Positions 32,932 to 43,117 of a stretch of 64,000 nucleotides of DNA are shown here, one piece after another. The notes under the pieces were generated by a model, which did not search any database, had not been told where the DNA came from, and was given only the letters and a program-made list of their open reading frames with translations. The stretch's first letter is position 1; each line of letters begins with the position of its first letter. This DNA is from Thioalbus denitrificans (GTDB taxonomy: Bacteria; Pseudomonadota; Gammaproteobacteria; DSM-26407). Where the stretch lies: NCBI RefSeq assembly GCF_003337735.1, contig NZ_QPJY01000010.1, forward strand, positions 53,035-117,034. Direction: 5' to 3'. Made by a program: the position numbers and the translations under genes.

Positions 32932-33552
32932 ATGCACCCTGTCCGTTGGCTGCTGCTTGCCCCGTTCCTCATCCTGCTGCCGGGCGGGTGCGCCAACTTC
33001 CCCGGCCAGAGCGCGGGGAAGCCGATGCAGACCTACATGCTGGCGCCCGCGCCGGCCGTCCCCGCAGCGTCGCCGACGACTGCGACGGGCCCGGTGCTGC
33101 TGGTCTCCACGCCCCAGGCCGAGGCCGGCTACGACAGCCGGCGGATGGCGTACACCGAGCGGCCGTTCGAACTGCGCTACTTCGCCAGCAATTCCTGGGC
33201 GGACGACCCGGCACGGATGCTGGAGCCCCTGCTGGTGCGGCGGCTCGAGGCCCTGGGCAGGTACCGCGCGGTCATCACGCCGGGCGCCGGCGCCGATGCC
33301 GGGCTGCGCCTGGACACCTGGCTCGAGGCACTGGTGCAGGAGTTCCAGGCCACACCGGCACAGGTGAGAATCGTGCTGCGGGTGCAGCTGACGGATCTGG
33401 CCGGCCGGCGGATACTGGCCAGCGAGCGTATCGAGACGACGGCGCCCACGCCCAGCGCGGATCCCTACGGCGGGGTCATCGCCGCCAACCGGGCGCTGGA
33501 GCAGGCGCTCGACCGGGTGGCCGATATCTGCGCGGGGGCGACCGGAGAGTAA
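32932..33552 (+). CDS. PqiC/YmbA-like lipoprotein (ABC-type transport auxiliary)
   Basis: Outer-membrane lipoprotein candidate of 206 aa: the lipobox LLPGGC puts the acylated Cys at about residue 20. The body contains MAYTERPFELRYFASNSWADDPARMLEPLL, a hallmark of the ABC_trans_aux/PqiC family. The segment is described here in two parts: YTERPFELRYF (near residue 72) and NSWADDPARML (near 85). It ends the mla operon, standing where E. coli has mlaC-mlaB, so this system probably hands lipid to an outer-membrane lipoprotein rather than to a soluble MlaC. Confidence 0.85.
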   Translation: MHPVRWLLLAPFLILLPGGCANFPGQSAGKPMQTYMLAPAPAVPAASPTTATGPVLLVSTPQAEAGYDSRRMAYTERPFELRYFASNSWADDPARMLEPLLVRRLEALGRYRAVITPGAGADAGLRLDTWLEALVQEFQATPAQVRIVLRVQLTDLAGRRILASERIETTAPTPSADPYGGVIAANRALEQALDRVADICAGATGE

Positions 33553-33585
33553 GGCCTGGAAAAGATTCGACGCCAGGACGCGAAG

Positions 33586-33690
33586 GCGCGAAGGACGCCG
33601 GGGAGCAACAAGGCCATATCGCGGGCAGACTGAACCGGAGTGGCCGCAGACCACGGGTCCGGGTCAGGGGATTTCCCGGCGTCTCTCGGC
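33586..33690. repeat. Decayed inverted repeat (GACGCCGGG arms)
   Basis: GAAGGACGCCGGGGA (about 33586-33600) and, inverted, GAGAGACGCCGGGAA (about 33673-33687) lie 3' of the lipoprotein gene. The flanking GACGCCAGGACGCGAAGGCG and CGGCGGTGAAAAA resemble the rRNA-unlike CGCAAAGGCGCAAAG intergenic elements seen in many proteobacteria. Weakly supported. Confidence 0.3.
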
Positions 33691-33711
33691 GGTGAAAAAC
33701 AGGCGCATCGA

Positions 33712-33740
33712 GGCGGCGGGAGCGGGGCGCTCCCGCCGCC
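33712..33740. terminator. Strong GC hairpin between the lipoprotein and slyD genes
   Basis: Perfect 12-bp stem GGCGGCGGGAGC / GCTCCCGCCGCC with a 5-nt loop. On the minus strand TTTTT follows about 12 nt after the stem, so it most likely ends slyD transcription. It could also act on the convergent mla transcript. Confidence 0.6.
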
Positions 33741-33748
33741 GTCTTCGA

Positions 33749-34234
33749 TCAGTCGTGGTGATGGCCGCCGGGGCCGTGGACGTGGCCGTGCTCCATCTCC
33801 TCGGCGGTGGCGTCGCGCACTTCGCGCACGGTGACGTCGAAGTTCAGGGTCACGCCGGCGAGCGGATGGTTGCCGTCGACGGTGACCGTGTCGCCCTCGA
33901 TATCCACCACCGTCACCACCAGCGGCCCCGAGTCGGTGCTGGCGTGGAACTGCATTCCCACCTGCAGATCCTCGGCGCCCTGGAAACGGTCCTTCGGGAC
34001 CTCCTGGCGCAGGGTATCCATCCGTTCGCCGTAGCCCTCTTCCGGCGGAACGCGCACGTTGAGCTGCTCACCCGTCTGCTTGCCCTCGAGAGCCGACTCC
34101 AGGCCCGGGATGATGTTGTTCATCCCGTGGATATAGGCCAGGGGCTCGCGCCCGTCCGAGGAGTCGATGACCGCGCCGTCATCATCGGTCAGGGTGTAGT
34201 CGATGGTGACGACCTTGTTCTTGGCAATCTGCAT
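33749..34234 (-). CDS. slyD: FKBP-type peptidyl-prolyl isomerase SlyD
   Basis: Cytosolic prolyl isomerase and metallochaperone, 161 aa. FKBP core: VVTIDYTLTDDDGAVIDSS, PLAYIHG, IIPGLESALEGKQTGE. The insert-in-flap domain (about 70-125) contains VPPEEGYGE and DGNHPLAG. The His-rich tail HGHVHGPGGHHHD is a metal-binding tail like that of SlyD, which supplies Ni to hydrogenase maturation and folds Tat substrates. Start 34234 (MQIAKNKVV) matches the family; the frame extends upstream without a ribosome site. Confidence 0.95.
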   Translation of the reverse strand: MQIAKNKVVTIDYTLTDDDGAVIDSSDGREPLAYIHGMNNIIPGLESALEGKQTGEQLNVRVPPEEGYGERMDTLRQEVPKDRFQGAEDLQVGMQFHASTDSGPLVVTVVDIEGDTVTVDGNHPLAGVTLNFDVTVREVRDATAEEMEHGHVHGPGGHHHD

Positions 34235-34268
34235 ATTCGGAGAACCTGTATTCGCTGATAAAGCTTTC

Positions 34269-34298
34269 AGCATACGCGCCCCATCTCACGATGTCCAA
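34269..34298 (-). promoter_or_regulatory. Sigma-70-like promoter for slyD
   Basis: On the minus strand TTGGAC (34293-34298) and TATGCT (34269-34274) with an 18-bp spacer, about 35 bp before the slyD ATG. The rest of this 340-bp divergent gap (34299-34574) has an AT-rich patch (TAAATATTTGATAAATG, about 34321) and no gene that I recognise. Confidence 0.55.
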
Positions 34299-34574
34299 GA
34301 CAGCCCCCGGCTCAACAGCCTAAATATTTGATAAATGTCGCAAAACGGAACCGGCAACCGGGCTATCCTACGGAGTCGGCAGTAGCGTGCGCCTGGACGT
34401 TCCGCCCCGCCGACCCGCCGGCTCCGGCCGGGCGAGGGCCCCACGCCCTGGCCGTGCATTGCGCCCCCTTCCGCCACAACCGGGGTGCCGAATGTACCCG
34501 CGGGTCCGACGCAGTACACTGGGCGGCAGCGCCGGTCCGGACCGGCGGCTGTCGCGAAATCACAGAGGCACTTC

Positions 34575-37500
34575 ATGTCACAGACCCGGCCCCGCCTCAC
34601 CCCCCTGAACATCGCCCTCGGCTATGGACTGCTGGCCGCCCTGTGGATTTTCATCTCCGACGGACTGATCCTGGAGCTGGCCGACGGCACCGCCCATCTC
34701 CACCGGCTGCAGACCCTCAAGGGCTGGGCCTTCGTGGGCGTCACCGCCATCCTCCTGTTCCTGGTCATCAACCGCCTGCAGCGCCAGCTGGTCCGTTCGC
34801 GCCGGGAGCTCGCCGCCAGCGAGGCCCACTACCGCAACCTGGTGGAGAATGTCTCCGACGCGGTGGCGGTACTCGATGCCCGGGGGATCATCCACTACCA
34901 GAATCCGAGCTCGGAGACCCTGCTGGGCTACCACCCCGGCGACCTGGAGGGACGGGATGTCTTCGAGATCATCCACCCCGAGGATCAGCCCCGGGCCCGC
35001 GCCCGGCTCGAGGCGCTGGTGGCCCACCCGGGCAGCCGGACGAGCCTCGAGCTGCGCCTGCTGCGTCACGACCATGCCTGGGCCCCGGTGGAGGCTGCGG
35101 CGCGTTCGGACCTGCATACCGATGGCCGGATCGAAATCGCCGTCGTGAGCCGCGACATCAGCGACAGGCTCCGCGTCCAGCGCGAAGTCGAGCAGCACCA
35201 GGCGGACCTGGAGAGCCTGTTGCGGCTCTCCGGCGAGCTGGCCTCCAGCAGCGAGTTCGACCGCATCGCATCAAGGGCGCTGCAGACCGCGGCCAGGCTG
35301 CTGGGACTGGATACCTGCGCCCTGATGCAGCCGGGGCCGGACGGCGACACCCTGGTGGCACGGCAGGTGCTGGGCTGGCCGGCGGAGCACGTGAACCGGA
35401 TCGTTCTCTCCTCCGGGGAGGGGATCTCGAGCCATGTACTGCACACCCGTCGCCCCGCCACGGTCCTCGACTACAGCCGGGAACAGCGCTTCACGGCACC
35501 CCCGGCCGTACTGGAGCACGGCATGCGCTCCGCCCTGGCCGTACCCATGCTGGCCGAGGAAGAGGTGACCGGCGTCCTGGTGGGACACACGCGGGCTGTC
35601 CGGCAGTTCACGGAACGGGAGATCGCACTCCTGCAGACGGTGGCCAACCAGACCGCCCTGACCCTGCGCAACGCCGACGCCCGGGCCGCCCTGTCCGCCA
35701 GCGAAGCCCGCCACCGCTCCCTGGTGGAGCAGCTCCAGGAGGGGATCTTCCGCACCGACGCGAAGGGGCGGGCCACCTTTCTCAACCCGGCCTGGGAGAC
35801 CATCACCGGCTTCCCGGTGGCCGAGGCCCTCGGCCAGTGCATCTTCAACTTCACCCCCTGGCGCGAGCGCACCGCCAACAAGCGGCGCTTCTACGCGCTG
35901 CTCACCGGCGAGAGCGCCGAGATGCGGGACGAGATCCGCTTCCGGACCCGGGACGGCAGCCCGCGCTGGATCCAGGTGCACGCCCGGCGCATCGAGGACG
36001 AGACCGGAGCGGTGATCGGCTGCACGGGCACCCTCGTGGACATCAGCGAACAGCGCCGGCTCAAGCACTCGCTGGAGGAGAGCGAGGCGCGGCTGCGCTC
36101 GCTCATCAACGCCACGCCGGACATCATCTGCTTCAAGGACGGCGACGGCCGCTGGCTGGAGGCGAACGCGGCGGACCTGGATCTGTTCGAGCTGGAGTCG
36201 GTGGACTACCGCAACCACACCGATATCGAGCTCGCCGGATTCTCGCCCGCCTACCGGAAGTACTTCGAGGCGTGCGTCCTCAGCGACGACCGGGCCTGGC
36301 GCCACGGGGCGCCGAGCCGCGGCGAGGAGCGCATCACCCGCGCCGACGGCGTGGAGAAGGTCTACGACGTCATCAAGGTGCCCCTGTACGATCCCGACGG
36401 CAGCCGCAGGGGACTGGTGGTGCTGGGCCGGGACGTGACCGAGCAGAGCCGGGCCCTGGAAGCCCTGAGCGAAAGCGAGCGGCGCTACCGGCAGATATTC
36501 GAGAACAACAGCGCCATCAAGCTGCTCATCGATCCCGCGGATCTCACCATCGTGGACGCCAATCCGGCGGCGGCCGAGTTCTATGGCTACCCGCTGGAGC
36601 GGCTGCGGGGGATGCGGATGGCCGAAATCAACCCCCTCTCCCGGGAGGCCATCGAGGCGGAGAAGGCCCGGGCCCGGAGCGAATCAAGACCCCTCCATTT
36701 CCGTCACCGCCTCGCCTCCGGGGAGATGCGGACCATCCAGGCCCACGTGGGGCAGGTGGAGGTGGACGGCCGGGAACTGGACTACGCCATCATCCAGGAC
36801 GTCACCGATCGCCAGCGGGCGGAAGAGCAGCTGCGGCTCGCCGCCCGCGTGTTCGAGAGCACCAACGAGGGCGTGGTGGTGACCGATACCGACGGCATCA
36901 TCCTGACCGTCAACAACGCCTTCGAGCGCATCACCGGCTACGGGGCGGCGGAGGTCAAGGGGCAGAACCCGCGCATTCTCAAGTCCGACCGCCACGACGA
37001 GCTGTTCTACCGCACCCTGTGGGAGAACATCCTCACCACCGGCCAGTGGCAGGGCGAGATCTGGAACCGGCGCAAGAGCGGCGAAATCTATCCCGAGTGG
37101 CTCACCATCAGCGCGGTGCGCGACACCGCCGGCGAAACCACCCACTTCGTGGGCGTGTTCGCCGACATCAGCGCCATCAAGGAGTCGGAGCAGCAACTGG
37201 AGCACCTCGCCCACCACGATCCCCTTACCGGGCTGCCCAACCGGCTGCTGTTCAACGCCCGGCTCGCCCACGCCCTCCAGCGCGCCCGCCGCGAACAGTC
37301 CCAGGTGGCGGTGCTGTTCCTGGATCTGGACCGGTTCAAGAACGTCAACGACAGCCTCGGCCATCCCGCCGGCGACCGCCTGATCCAGGCCGTGGCGGGA
37401 CGCCTCGTGGGGTGCGTGCGCGATCAGGACACGGTGGCCCGGCTGGGCGGGGACGAGATCACCATCATCGCCGAGGACATCCGCCACTCCCGCGACGCCG

Positions 37501-38510
37501 CGGCGGTGGCGCAGAAGGTCCTCGAGGCCTTCGCCCGCCCCTTCGCGCTGGACGACCAGGAGGTCTACATCACCGCCAGCATGGGTGTCAGCCTGTTTCC
37601 GGACGACGGCGGGGAGGTGGCCACGCTGGTGAAGAATGCCGATGCGGCCATGTACCGGGCCAAGGCCCAGGGCCGCAACAACTACCAGTTCTACACCGCC
37701 GAGCTGACCACCATGGCCTTCGAGCGCCTGGCCCTGGAATCGAGCCTGCGCCGGGCGCTCGAGCGGGGCGAGCTGGTGCTGCACTACCAGCCCCAGGTGG
37801 CCTGCGGCGACGGCCGCATCACCGGGCTGGAAGCACTGGTGCGCTGGCGACATCCGGAGATGGGGCTGGTGGCGCCGGGCCGCTTCATCCCCATTGCCGA
37901 GGAGACCGGCCTCATCATCCCGCTCGGCGCCTGGGTCCTGGAGGCCGCCTGCCGGCAGGCCCACGTCTGGCACACGGCGGGCCATCCCGGCCTGACCCTG
38001 TCGGTGAATCTCTCCGCGCGCCAGTTCCAGCAGCCCGACCTGGTGGAGACGGTGGAACGCATCCTCGCCGAGACCGGCCTGGAAGCCGGCACCCTGGAGC
38101 TCGAGCTCACCGAGAGCGCCTTCACGGACAATGCCGAGGAGGCCGTACGCAGCCTGCACCGGCTCAAGGCGCTCGGCGTGACCCTGGCCATCGACGACTT
38201 CGGCACCGGCTACTCGTCCCTGTCCCAGATCAAGCAGTTTCCCATCGACCGGCTCAAGATCGACAAATCCTTCGTGGACGACATCCCCCACGACGCCGAC
38301 GACATGACCATCACCCGGGCCATCATCGCGCTGGGCCGCAGCCTGCAGATGGAGGTGGTGGCCGAGGGGGTGGAGACCGAGGCCCAGCGGGCCTTCCTCG
38401 AGGCCGAGGGCTGCGACACCCTACAGGGCTTCCTGTTCAGCACCCCCGTCCCCGCCGAGGCCTTCGGCGAACTGCTGCAACGGGAGGCCGCAGAAAACAA
38501 ACCGGTTTAA
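34575..38510 (+). CDS. Large membrane PAS/GAF/GGDEF/EAL protein
   Basis: c-di-GMP turnover protein, 1311 aa. Two N-terminal helices (about 12-35, 52-72), PAS1 (about 81-200), GAF (about 207-370), PAS2 (about 375-495), PAS3 (about 502-625), PAS4 (about 633-750), PAS5 (about 752-870), GGDEF (about 876-1045) and EAL (about 1052-1305). The cyclase motif is [11 protein letters not shown]; the EAL domain has [43 protein letters not shown] and AEGVE, so both activities look intact. ATG 34575 (MSQTRPRL) is used. Five PAS domains plus GAF suggest integration of several redox or small-molecule signals. Its stop TAA is also the first three bases of the 38.5 kb repeat. Confidence 0.93.
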   Translation: MSQTRPRLTPLNIALGYGLLAALWIFISDGLILELADGTAHLHRLQTLKGWAFVGVTAILLFLVINRLQRQLVRSRRELAASEAHYRNLVENVSDAVAVLDARGIIHYQNPSSETLLGYHPGDLEGRDVFEIIHPEDQPRARARLEALVAHPGSRTSLELRLLRHDHAWAPVEAAARSDLHTDGRIEIAVVSRDISDRLRVQREVEQHQADLESLLRLSGELASSSEFDRIASRALQTAARLLGLDTCALMQPGPDGDTLVARQVLGWPAEHVNRIVLSSGEGISSHVLHTRRPATVLDYSREQRFTAPPAVLEHGMRSALAVPMLAEEEVTGVLVGHTRAVRQFTEREIALLQTVANQTALTLRNADARAALSASEARHRSLVEQLQEGIFRTDAKGRATFLNPAWETITGFPVAEALGQCIFNFTPWRERTANKRRFYALLTGESAEMRDEIRFRTRDGSPRWIQVHARRIEDETGAVIGCTGTLVDISEQRRLKHSLEESEARLRSLINATPDIICFKDGDGRWLEANAADLDLFELESVDYRNHTDIELAGFSPAYRKYFEACVLSDDRAWRHGAPSRGEERITRADGVEKVYDVIKVPLYDPDGSRRGLVVLGRDVTEQSRALEALSESERRYRQIFENNSAIKLLIDPADLTIVDANPAAAEFYGYPLERLRGMRMAEINPLSREAIEAEKARARSESRPLHFRHRLASGEMRTIQAHVGQVEVDGRELDYAIIQDVTDRQRAEEQLRLAARVFESTNEGVVVTDTDGIILTVNNAFERITGYGAAEVKGQNPRILKSDRHDELFYRTLWENILTTGQWQGEIWNRRKSGEIYPEWLTISAVRDTAGETTHFVGVFADISAIKESEQQLEHLAHHDPLTGLPNRLLFNARLAHALQRARREQSQVAVLFLDLDRFKNVNDSLGHPAGDRLIQAVAGRLVGCVRDQDTVARLGGDEITIIAEDIRHSRDAAAVAQKVLEAFARPFALDDQEVYITASMGVSLFPDDGGEVATLVKNADAAMYRAKAQGRNNYQFYTAELTTMAFERLALESSLRRALERGELVLHYQPQVACGDGRITGLEALVRWRHPEMGLVAPGRFIPIAEETGLIIPLGAWVLEAACRQAHVWHTAGHPGLTLSVNLSARQFQQPDLVETVERILAETGLEAGTLELELTESAFTDNAEEAVRSLHRLKALGVTLAIDDFGTGYSSLSQIKQFPIDRLKIDKSFVDDIPHDADDMTITRAIIALGRSLQMEVVAEGVETEAQRAFLEAEGCDTLQGFLFSTPVPAEAFGELLQREAAENKPV

Positions 38511-38757
38511 CCGCAGATTGACAGGATTTTCACTGAGGTAAGCGTTCCGATGACCTGGCTGAACAGCAACCGCGGAAACCGCGCTTCGTCTCCGATCAGG
38601 ACCCTGACCAGCTCCAGGCCAAGGCCGGAACCGCCCGCTTCCCGGCCGCACCCGGATACAGGGTGGATGGCAGCAGGGCCGGAGATGCTCCAACCCCCGG
38701 TGCCGGGCTCCTCTGCCGAAAAAGCAATCCACGCCAATCAACGCAAATCTGCGGTCA
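38508..38757. repeat. Paired CCGCAGATT inverted repeats whose ends are the stop codons of both flanking genes
   Basis: The left end TAACCGCAGATTGACAGG starts with the TAA stop of the GGDEF-EAL gene. The right end, read on the minus strand, is TGACCGCAGATTTGCG and starts with the TGA stop of the convergent SDR gene. The 200 bp between hold no convincing gene. The arms match over the first 12 bases with one mismatch. It is a member of the family also at 2.2, 49.1 and 51.6 kb. Confidence 0.7.
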
Positions 38758-39654
38758 GGTCTGTTTGCGGCGCTTGGTTTCTCCCGCCTTCACGCAGGCG
38801 GCCAGGCCGGTGGCGAGATCGGGGTAGTCCGGCACGACGCCGAGCTCCTCGCGCATGCGGCGATTGTCGAGGCGCTTGGACTCGGCGAGGTAGGAGCGCA
38901 TGCCGGCGCTGAGCCGCCCGCCCGCCTCCGCGGGATCGATCTGGGGTGGGCGCGGCAGGCCGAGGGCGTCGGCCACGCGGTTGAAGTAGTCGGTCATGGT
39001 GGTGGGGTGGCCGTCGCTGACGTTGTAGACCGCGCCGGGGCGGCCCCGGTCCATGGCCGCCAGGCAGGCCCGCACCAGGTCATCCACGTGCACCCGGTTG
39101 CTCCACGGGGACTGCGCCTCCCGCAGCACCGGCTCGCCGCGGCGCAGGCGCGCCTCCGGCAGCTTGCCCGGGCCGTAGAAGCCGGGCACCCGCAGCACCA
39201 CCGCCGGCACGCCGGCGGCCGTGCTCCACTCGGCCAGTGCCCGCTCGGCATCCCGGCGCCGCCGGGCCCGCTCCGCCTGCGGGGCCGGAGGACGGCTCTC
39301 GTCCACCCAGGCCCCGCCGCAGTCGCCGTAGACGCCGGTGGTGCTGATGAGCACCACCCGCTCCGGCAGCCTGTCGGCGGGGATGGCCGCCAGAAAGCCC
39401 CGCAGGCGCGTGTCGACCTCGCCGTCCGGCGGGGGCGGGGCGAACCAGTAGAGCCGGGCGCCCCCCAGCGCCAGGCCGGCCGCGGCGTCCGGCCGGTCCA
39501 GGTCGGCGCGGACCACGGCCACGCCGGGCGCGGAGAGCGCCGCGGCGCTCTCCGCGCCCCGCACCAGTCCCGTCACCCGGCGGCCCGCCGCCCGCTCCCG
39601 CCGCGCCACCCGGCGGCCCACGTAGCCGCAGCCCACGATCACCACCTCGTTCAT
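38755..39654 (-). CDS. NAD-dependent epimerase/dehydratase-like SDR (YeeZ-like)
   Basis: Atypical SDR of 299 aa. The Rossmann motif VIVGCGYVGRRVARR lies at residues 4-18. The active-site region is LISTTGVYGDCGG, where the usual YxxxK Tyr appears as Y in GVYGD; VLRVPGFYGPGKLP and the C-terminal VYNVSDGHPTTM follow. It resembles E. coli YeeZ and related sugar-nucleotide or NADP-binding proteins of unknown substrate. It starts 4 bp after the tamB stop, so it is the last gene of the tamA-tamB unit. Its own stop lies in a dispersed repeat. Confidence 0.85.
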   Translation of the reverse strand: MNEVVIVGCGYVGRRVARRERAAGRRVTGLVRGAESAAALSAPGVAVVRADLDRPDAAAGLALGGARLYWFAPPPPDGEVDTRLRGFLAAIPADRLPERVVLISTTGVYGDCGGAWVDESRPPAPQAERARRRRDAERALAEWSTAAGVPAVVLRVPGFYGPGKLPEARLRRGEPVLREAQSPWSNRVHVDDLVRACLAAMDRGRPGAVYNVSDGHPTTMTDYFNRVADALGLPRPPQIDPAEAGGRLSAGMRSYLAESKRLDNRRMREELGVVPDYPDLATGLAACVKAGETKRRKQT

Positions 39655-39658
39655 GGAT

Positions 39659-42600
39659 TCACTTCTCGATGCTGTAGAGGATGTCCATGCCGCTCTGGGT
39701 TCCGCTCTCGGCCCGGAGCTTGAAGCGGCGGCTGAGATCGTAGCGCATCTGCACCGAGGTACCGGGCTCGAACAGGCCCACGCCATAGCTGACGTAGAGC
39801 TTCGGTGACAGGTAGCGGCCCAGCACCAGGCTGGTGGACTCCAGGCCGCTCTCGGACTCCACCCGCACATCGTCCAGCCCCAGCGTGTTTCCGATCTGCT
39901 TGGCGAGCAGGTTGCCGCCGCTGACGCCCAGCGCCCCCACCGCGCCCATCAGCATCTGCCCGTCGCTCCCGGAGGCCTGGTTCAGCGGCCGCCCCAGCAG
40001 CAGGTAGGAGAGCACCTCCGCGTCCTCCATGGGCGGAGTGGAGAACAGGGTCACCCGCGAGGCCTGGGCGGTCCCGGTGGCCTGCAGCCCGGCGACGATG
40101 TCGCCCACGCTGCGGGTGGCGCGCAGGTCCAGGGCCGGGTTGTCGATGGGGCCGGCGAAGATCAGGCGGCCGCGGTCGATGGTCAGATCCTGGCCGTAGG
40201 CCTTGTAGCGCCCCTCCAGGATGCGCAGCTCGCCCTCGCCCCGCGGGGCCTGCCCGGGAGCCTCCCGCACCCGCAGCGAACCGCCCAGGCGGGCGCCGAG
40301 GCCGAAGCCGGTGAACGTGACCTTCTCGCCCAGGCGCACGGTCAGGTCGGCGAACAGCGCGAGCGGGCTCCTCTCCGCCGGCGGCGACTCGGCGTCCACC
40401 ACCACCACGTCATCGGAGACCGCCACCGCGGAGGTGGGCAGCTCGCGCAGGGTGATGCGCGCCTCGGGCACGGCCACCTCGCCGCTCACCTGCAGGCGCT
40501 GTCCCTGCAGGTCGAGGGCCAGCGCCGGGTCGACGAGGGCCCGGGCCTCGGGCAGGTTCACCGCCTCGAAATCCTTCCCCCGCACCTGCAGCCGGAGCGG
40601 CCAGCCCTGCTGCGCATCCAGCACCACCCGCCCGTCCAGGCTCACCGCGCCAGGCCCGGAACGGGCCCGGCCGGTCAGGGCGATGACGCCCTGCTCGTCG
40701 CCGCGGGCGCGCAGCTCGCCCTCGCTCACCCGGATGCCCAGCGGCGGGATGGCGGCCTCGAAGCCGGTCAGCGCCGCCTCGCCCTGCAGTCGCGGCGCGG
40801 CCACCGTGCCGGCAAAGGCGAGGTTCGCCCGCACCTGTCCCCGCGGCCGCTCCAGGCCGGGGGCGAAGGCCGCGACCAGTTCCAGGTCGGGCAGCTCGAG
40901 CTGCGCCTCGCCTCCCAGCCGCGCCTCCCCCCAGCCGGCCGCGCCCCGCGCCAGGGTCAGGCGCGATTCAACCCCGCCCCCGCCGGCCAGCGCCGCCTGC
41001 AGCCGCGCCTCGGCCCGGGACCCCTCCAGTGCGCCGCTGAGGTTCAGCCCGGTGAGCGTCACCGCCGCGGGCTTGCCGTCCGGGTCCCGGTAGCGCACCA
41101 CCGTCTCCGGGACCGCCAGCCGCAGGTCGGCCTTGACCGCCGGACCGAGACCCGCCGCCTGGACCTCGCCCCCGGCGGTTCCCTCCACGGCCACCCCCTC
41201 CGGGAGCCAGGGCCCGAGCCGCTCCAGCGGCAGTTGCTCCAGGCGGCCGCTGGCCGACCAGCCGCTCGGCCGGGCCCAGCGCCCCTCGACACAGAAACGG
41301 GCCGGGGCGCTCGCCAGGCAGAGGGTATCGCCGCGGGCCGACGCGGGCCCCAGGCTGAGCGCCGCGGGGCGCTCCAGGGTCCAGGCGCCGGCCTGCTGCT
41401 GGGCCAGATCCAGGCGCTCCAGCCGTCCCTCCCAGGCCTTGCCGTTCCAGCCGCCGCTGGCGGCCAGCGCCAGGGTCGGCTCGCCGCCGGTGAGATCGAG
41501 CCGCAGCCGGTGGGACGTGGTCCGCCCCTCCCCCGCCAGGCGCAGGTTGCCGATCGTTTCGCCATCCAGCGCCAGCCCCCCGGCGGCCAGGTCGAGCCGG
41601 GAGGGCGCCTGGTCCAGGGGATCGAGGTCCACGCTGCCATCCAGGCTCGCCATCCGCATCCCCTCCAGCGCCAGGGACTCCCCGTGCACACTGGCCTGCA
41701 CCCGGGGCGCGGCCCGCGGACCGCGCAGGGTGCCGCTGGCCTGCAGGGCGCCGCCCAGCTGCGGCAGCAGCTCGGCGAGATTGGCCGAGGCGACCCGCCA
41801 GGTGAGCGCCCACTCCCGGTCCAGGCCACCGGCGGCCTCGATGCGGGTCTCACCGGAACGCAGCGTGGCCCGCTCCACCCTGACGGACTCGCCCGCCACC
41901 CCGGCCGCCAGCTGCGCTTCCAGCGGATAGCCGCGGAGGGTGCCGTCCAGGCGCTCCAGGCGGATTTGCGCCTCCACCCCGCCCTCGCCGAGCCGACCCT
42001 CGCTGCTGCCCGCCAGGGCCAGCCGGCCCGGCCATTCCGGCCACCGGGTACCGGGGTCGAGCCCGCTGCCCGCCAGCTCGACCCGCCAGCTCGGCGCCGG
42101 GGACCAGGCCAGCTCGCCGGCGGCGGTCAGCTCCCCGTCCAGTATGCCGCCGCGCAGCGCCTCCAGCCTGAGGCCCGTGCTGTCGCCCCGGGCCTCGGCC
42201 GACCACTGCCCGGGCGGTATCTGCGCCCCGGTGATCGCCGCCTCCAGGCTCGCGCTCCACTGCGCCGCCCCGCCGCTGAAGCGGTAGCCGCCGCTGGCGC
42301 TCGCCACCGTCACCGCATCGCCCGCCAGCGGCCAGCGCAGCCCCTCCCAGCGGCCGCTCAGCTCGGCCGCGGGCGCCTCCCCGCCGAGCGCCAGGCGACC
42401 GCTGGTGGACAGGGCGAACGGCGCCGTCAGACGGTGTTCGAGCGTGGGGGTGAGCAGCGGCCCGGACAGCGTCCCCGCGCCCGCCAGCTCGGGTTGCTCA
42501 GGCAACTTCAGGCGCCATTCCAGGGTCAGCTCCAGCGGCCACTCCGCCGTCGTGGCCAGGCTGCCGCTGCTGCGCACGGCCAGTTCCGGCGCATCCGCCT

Positions 42601-43117
42601 CCAGCCGCTCCAGGCGCAGGACGCCGCCCTCGAACCCGGCGGCCAGCTCGACCCGGTCCAGCGGCCAGGACTGCGCCTCCCGGTGGATCACCGCCCGCTC
42701 CAGGCGCGCCTGGTCGACCCGCAGGTCCAGGGGCAGCAGGAGATCCGCCAGCACCGGGGCGCCGGCGGGGGGGACGTCGGGGGCCGGCGGGGGGAGCCGC
42801 AGGTCCAGGTCTTCGAGGGCCAGGCGGGTGACGTGCAGCCGGCGCAGCGTAAGCGCCGATGGCCGCCAGTCCAGCTCCAGCCGCCCGAGCGTCAGCTCCA
42901 GCCCCGCGCCGCGGTAATTCAGACCCTCCAGCCGCAGCCCCCCGAGCAGGGTGCCGCCCACGCGCTCCGCCGCCAGCTCCCCGGGAACCAGGGGCTGGGC
43001 AAACCGCCACAGCCAGCGGGTGCCCGGCTCGGTCCCCGCGATAATCCCCAGCGCCGCCAGCAGCAGGGCGAGCAGCAGCAGCAGGTTGGCCAGCCCGGCG
43101 GCGAGCAGTCGCTTCAC
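39659..43117 (-). CDS. tamB: Translocation and assembly module protein TamB
   Basis: Inner-membrane-anchored, periplasm-spanning beta-taco protein of 1152 aa. One N-terminal helix (about 7-29, Leu/Ala-rich) is followed by repeated amphipathic beta segments. The DUF490 C-terminus (about 800-1152) includes RVESESGLESTSLVLGRYLS and ends DILYSIEK. It works with TamA on outer-membrane protein and lipid delivery. The start is GTG 43117 (VKRLLAAGLANL), overlapping the tamA stop by 4 bp (GTGA); there is no better ATG. It is shorter than E. coli TamB (1259 aa) but intact. Confidence 0.93.
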   Translation of the reverse strand: MKRLLAAGLANLLLLLALLLAALGIIAGTEPGTRWLWRFAQPLVPGELAAERVGGTLLGGLRLEGLNYRGAGLELTLGRLELDWRPSALTLRRLHVTRLALEDLDLRLPPPAPDVPPAGAPVLADLLLPLDLRVDQARLERAVIHREAQSWPLDRVELAAGFEGGVLRLERLEADAPELAVRSSGSLATTAEWPLELTLEWRLKLPEQPELAGAGTLSGPLLTPTLEHRLTAPFALSTSGRLALGGEAPAAELSGRWEGLRWPLAGDAVTVASASGGYRFSGGAAQWSASLEAAITGAQIPPGQWSAEARGDSTGLRLEALRGGILDGELTAAGELAWSPAPSWRVELAGSGLDPGTRWPEWPGRLALAGSSEGRLGEGGVEAQIRLERLDGTLRGYPLEAQLAAGVAGESVRVERATLRSGETRIEAAGGLDREWALTWRVASANLAELLPQLGGALQASGTLRGPRAAPRVQASVHGESLALEGMRMASLDGSVDLDPLDQAPSRLDLAAGGLALDGETIGNLRLAGEGRTTSHRLRLDLTGGEPTLALAASGGWNGKAWEGRLERLDLAQQQAGAWTLERPAALSLGPASARGDTLCLASAPARFCVEGRWARPSGWSASGRLEQLPLERLGPWLPEGVAVEGTAGGEVQAAGLGPAVKADLRLAVPETVVRYRDPDGKPAAVTLTGLNLSGALEGSRAEARLQAALAGGGGVESRLTLARGAAGWGEARLGGEAQLELPDLELVAAFAPGLERPRGQVRANLAFAGTVAAPRLQGEAALTGFEAAIPPLGIRVSEGELRARGDEQGVIALTGRARSGPGAVSLDGRVVLDAQQGWPLRLQVRGKDFEAVNLPEARALVDPALALDLQGQRLQVSGEVAVPEARITLRELPTSAVAVSDDVVVVDAESPPAERSPLALFADLTVRLGEKVTFTGFGLGARLGGSLRVREAPGQAPRGEGELRILEGRYKAYGQDLTIDRGRLIFAGPIDNPALDLRATRSVGDIVAGLQATGTAQASRVTLFSTPPMEDAEVLSYLLLGRPLNQASGSDGQMLMGAVGALGVSGGNLLAKQIGNTLGLDDVRVESESGLESTSLVLGRYLSPKLYVSYGVGLFEPGTSVQMRYDLSRRFKLRAESGTQSGMDILYSIEK

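Noticed and set aside
38550..38735. Small frame with a GSGLGLELVR-like segment on the minus strand, resembling a histidine-kinase G box
   Set aside because: No other kinase boxes, no ribosome site, and it lies within the repeat-bounded gap. At best a tiny remnant; not enough to call a pseudogene.
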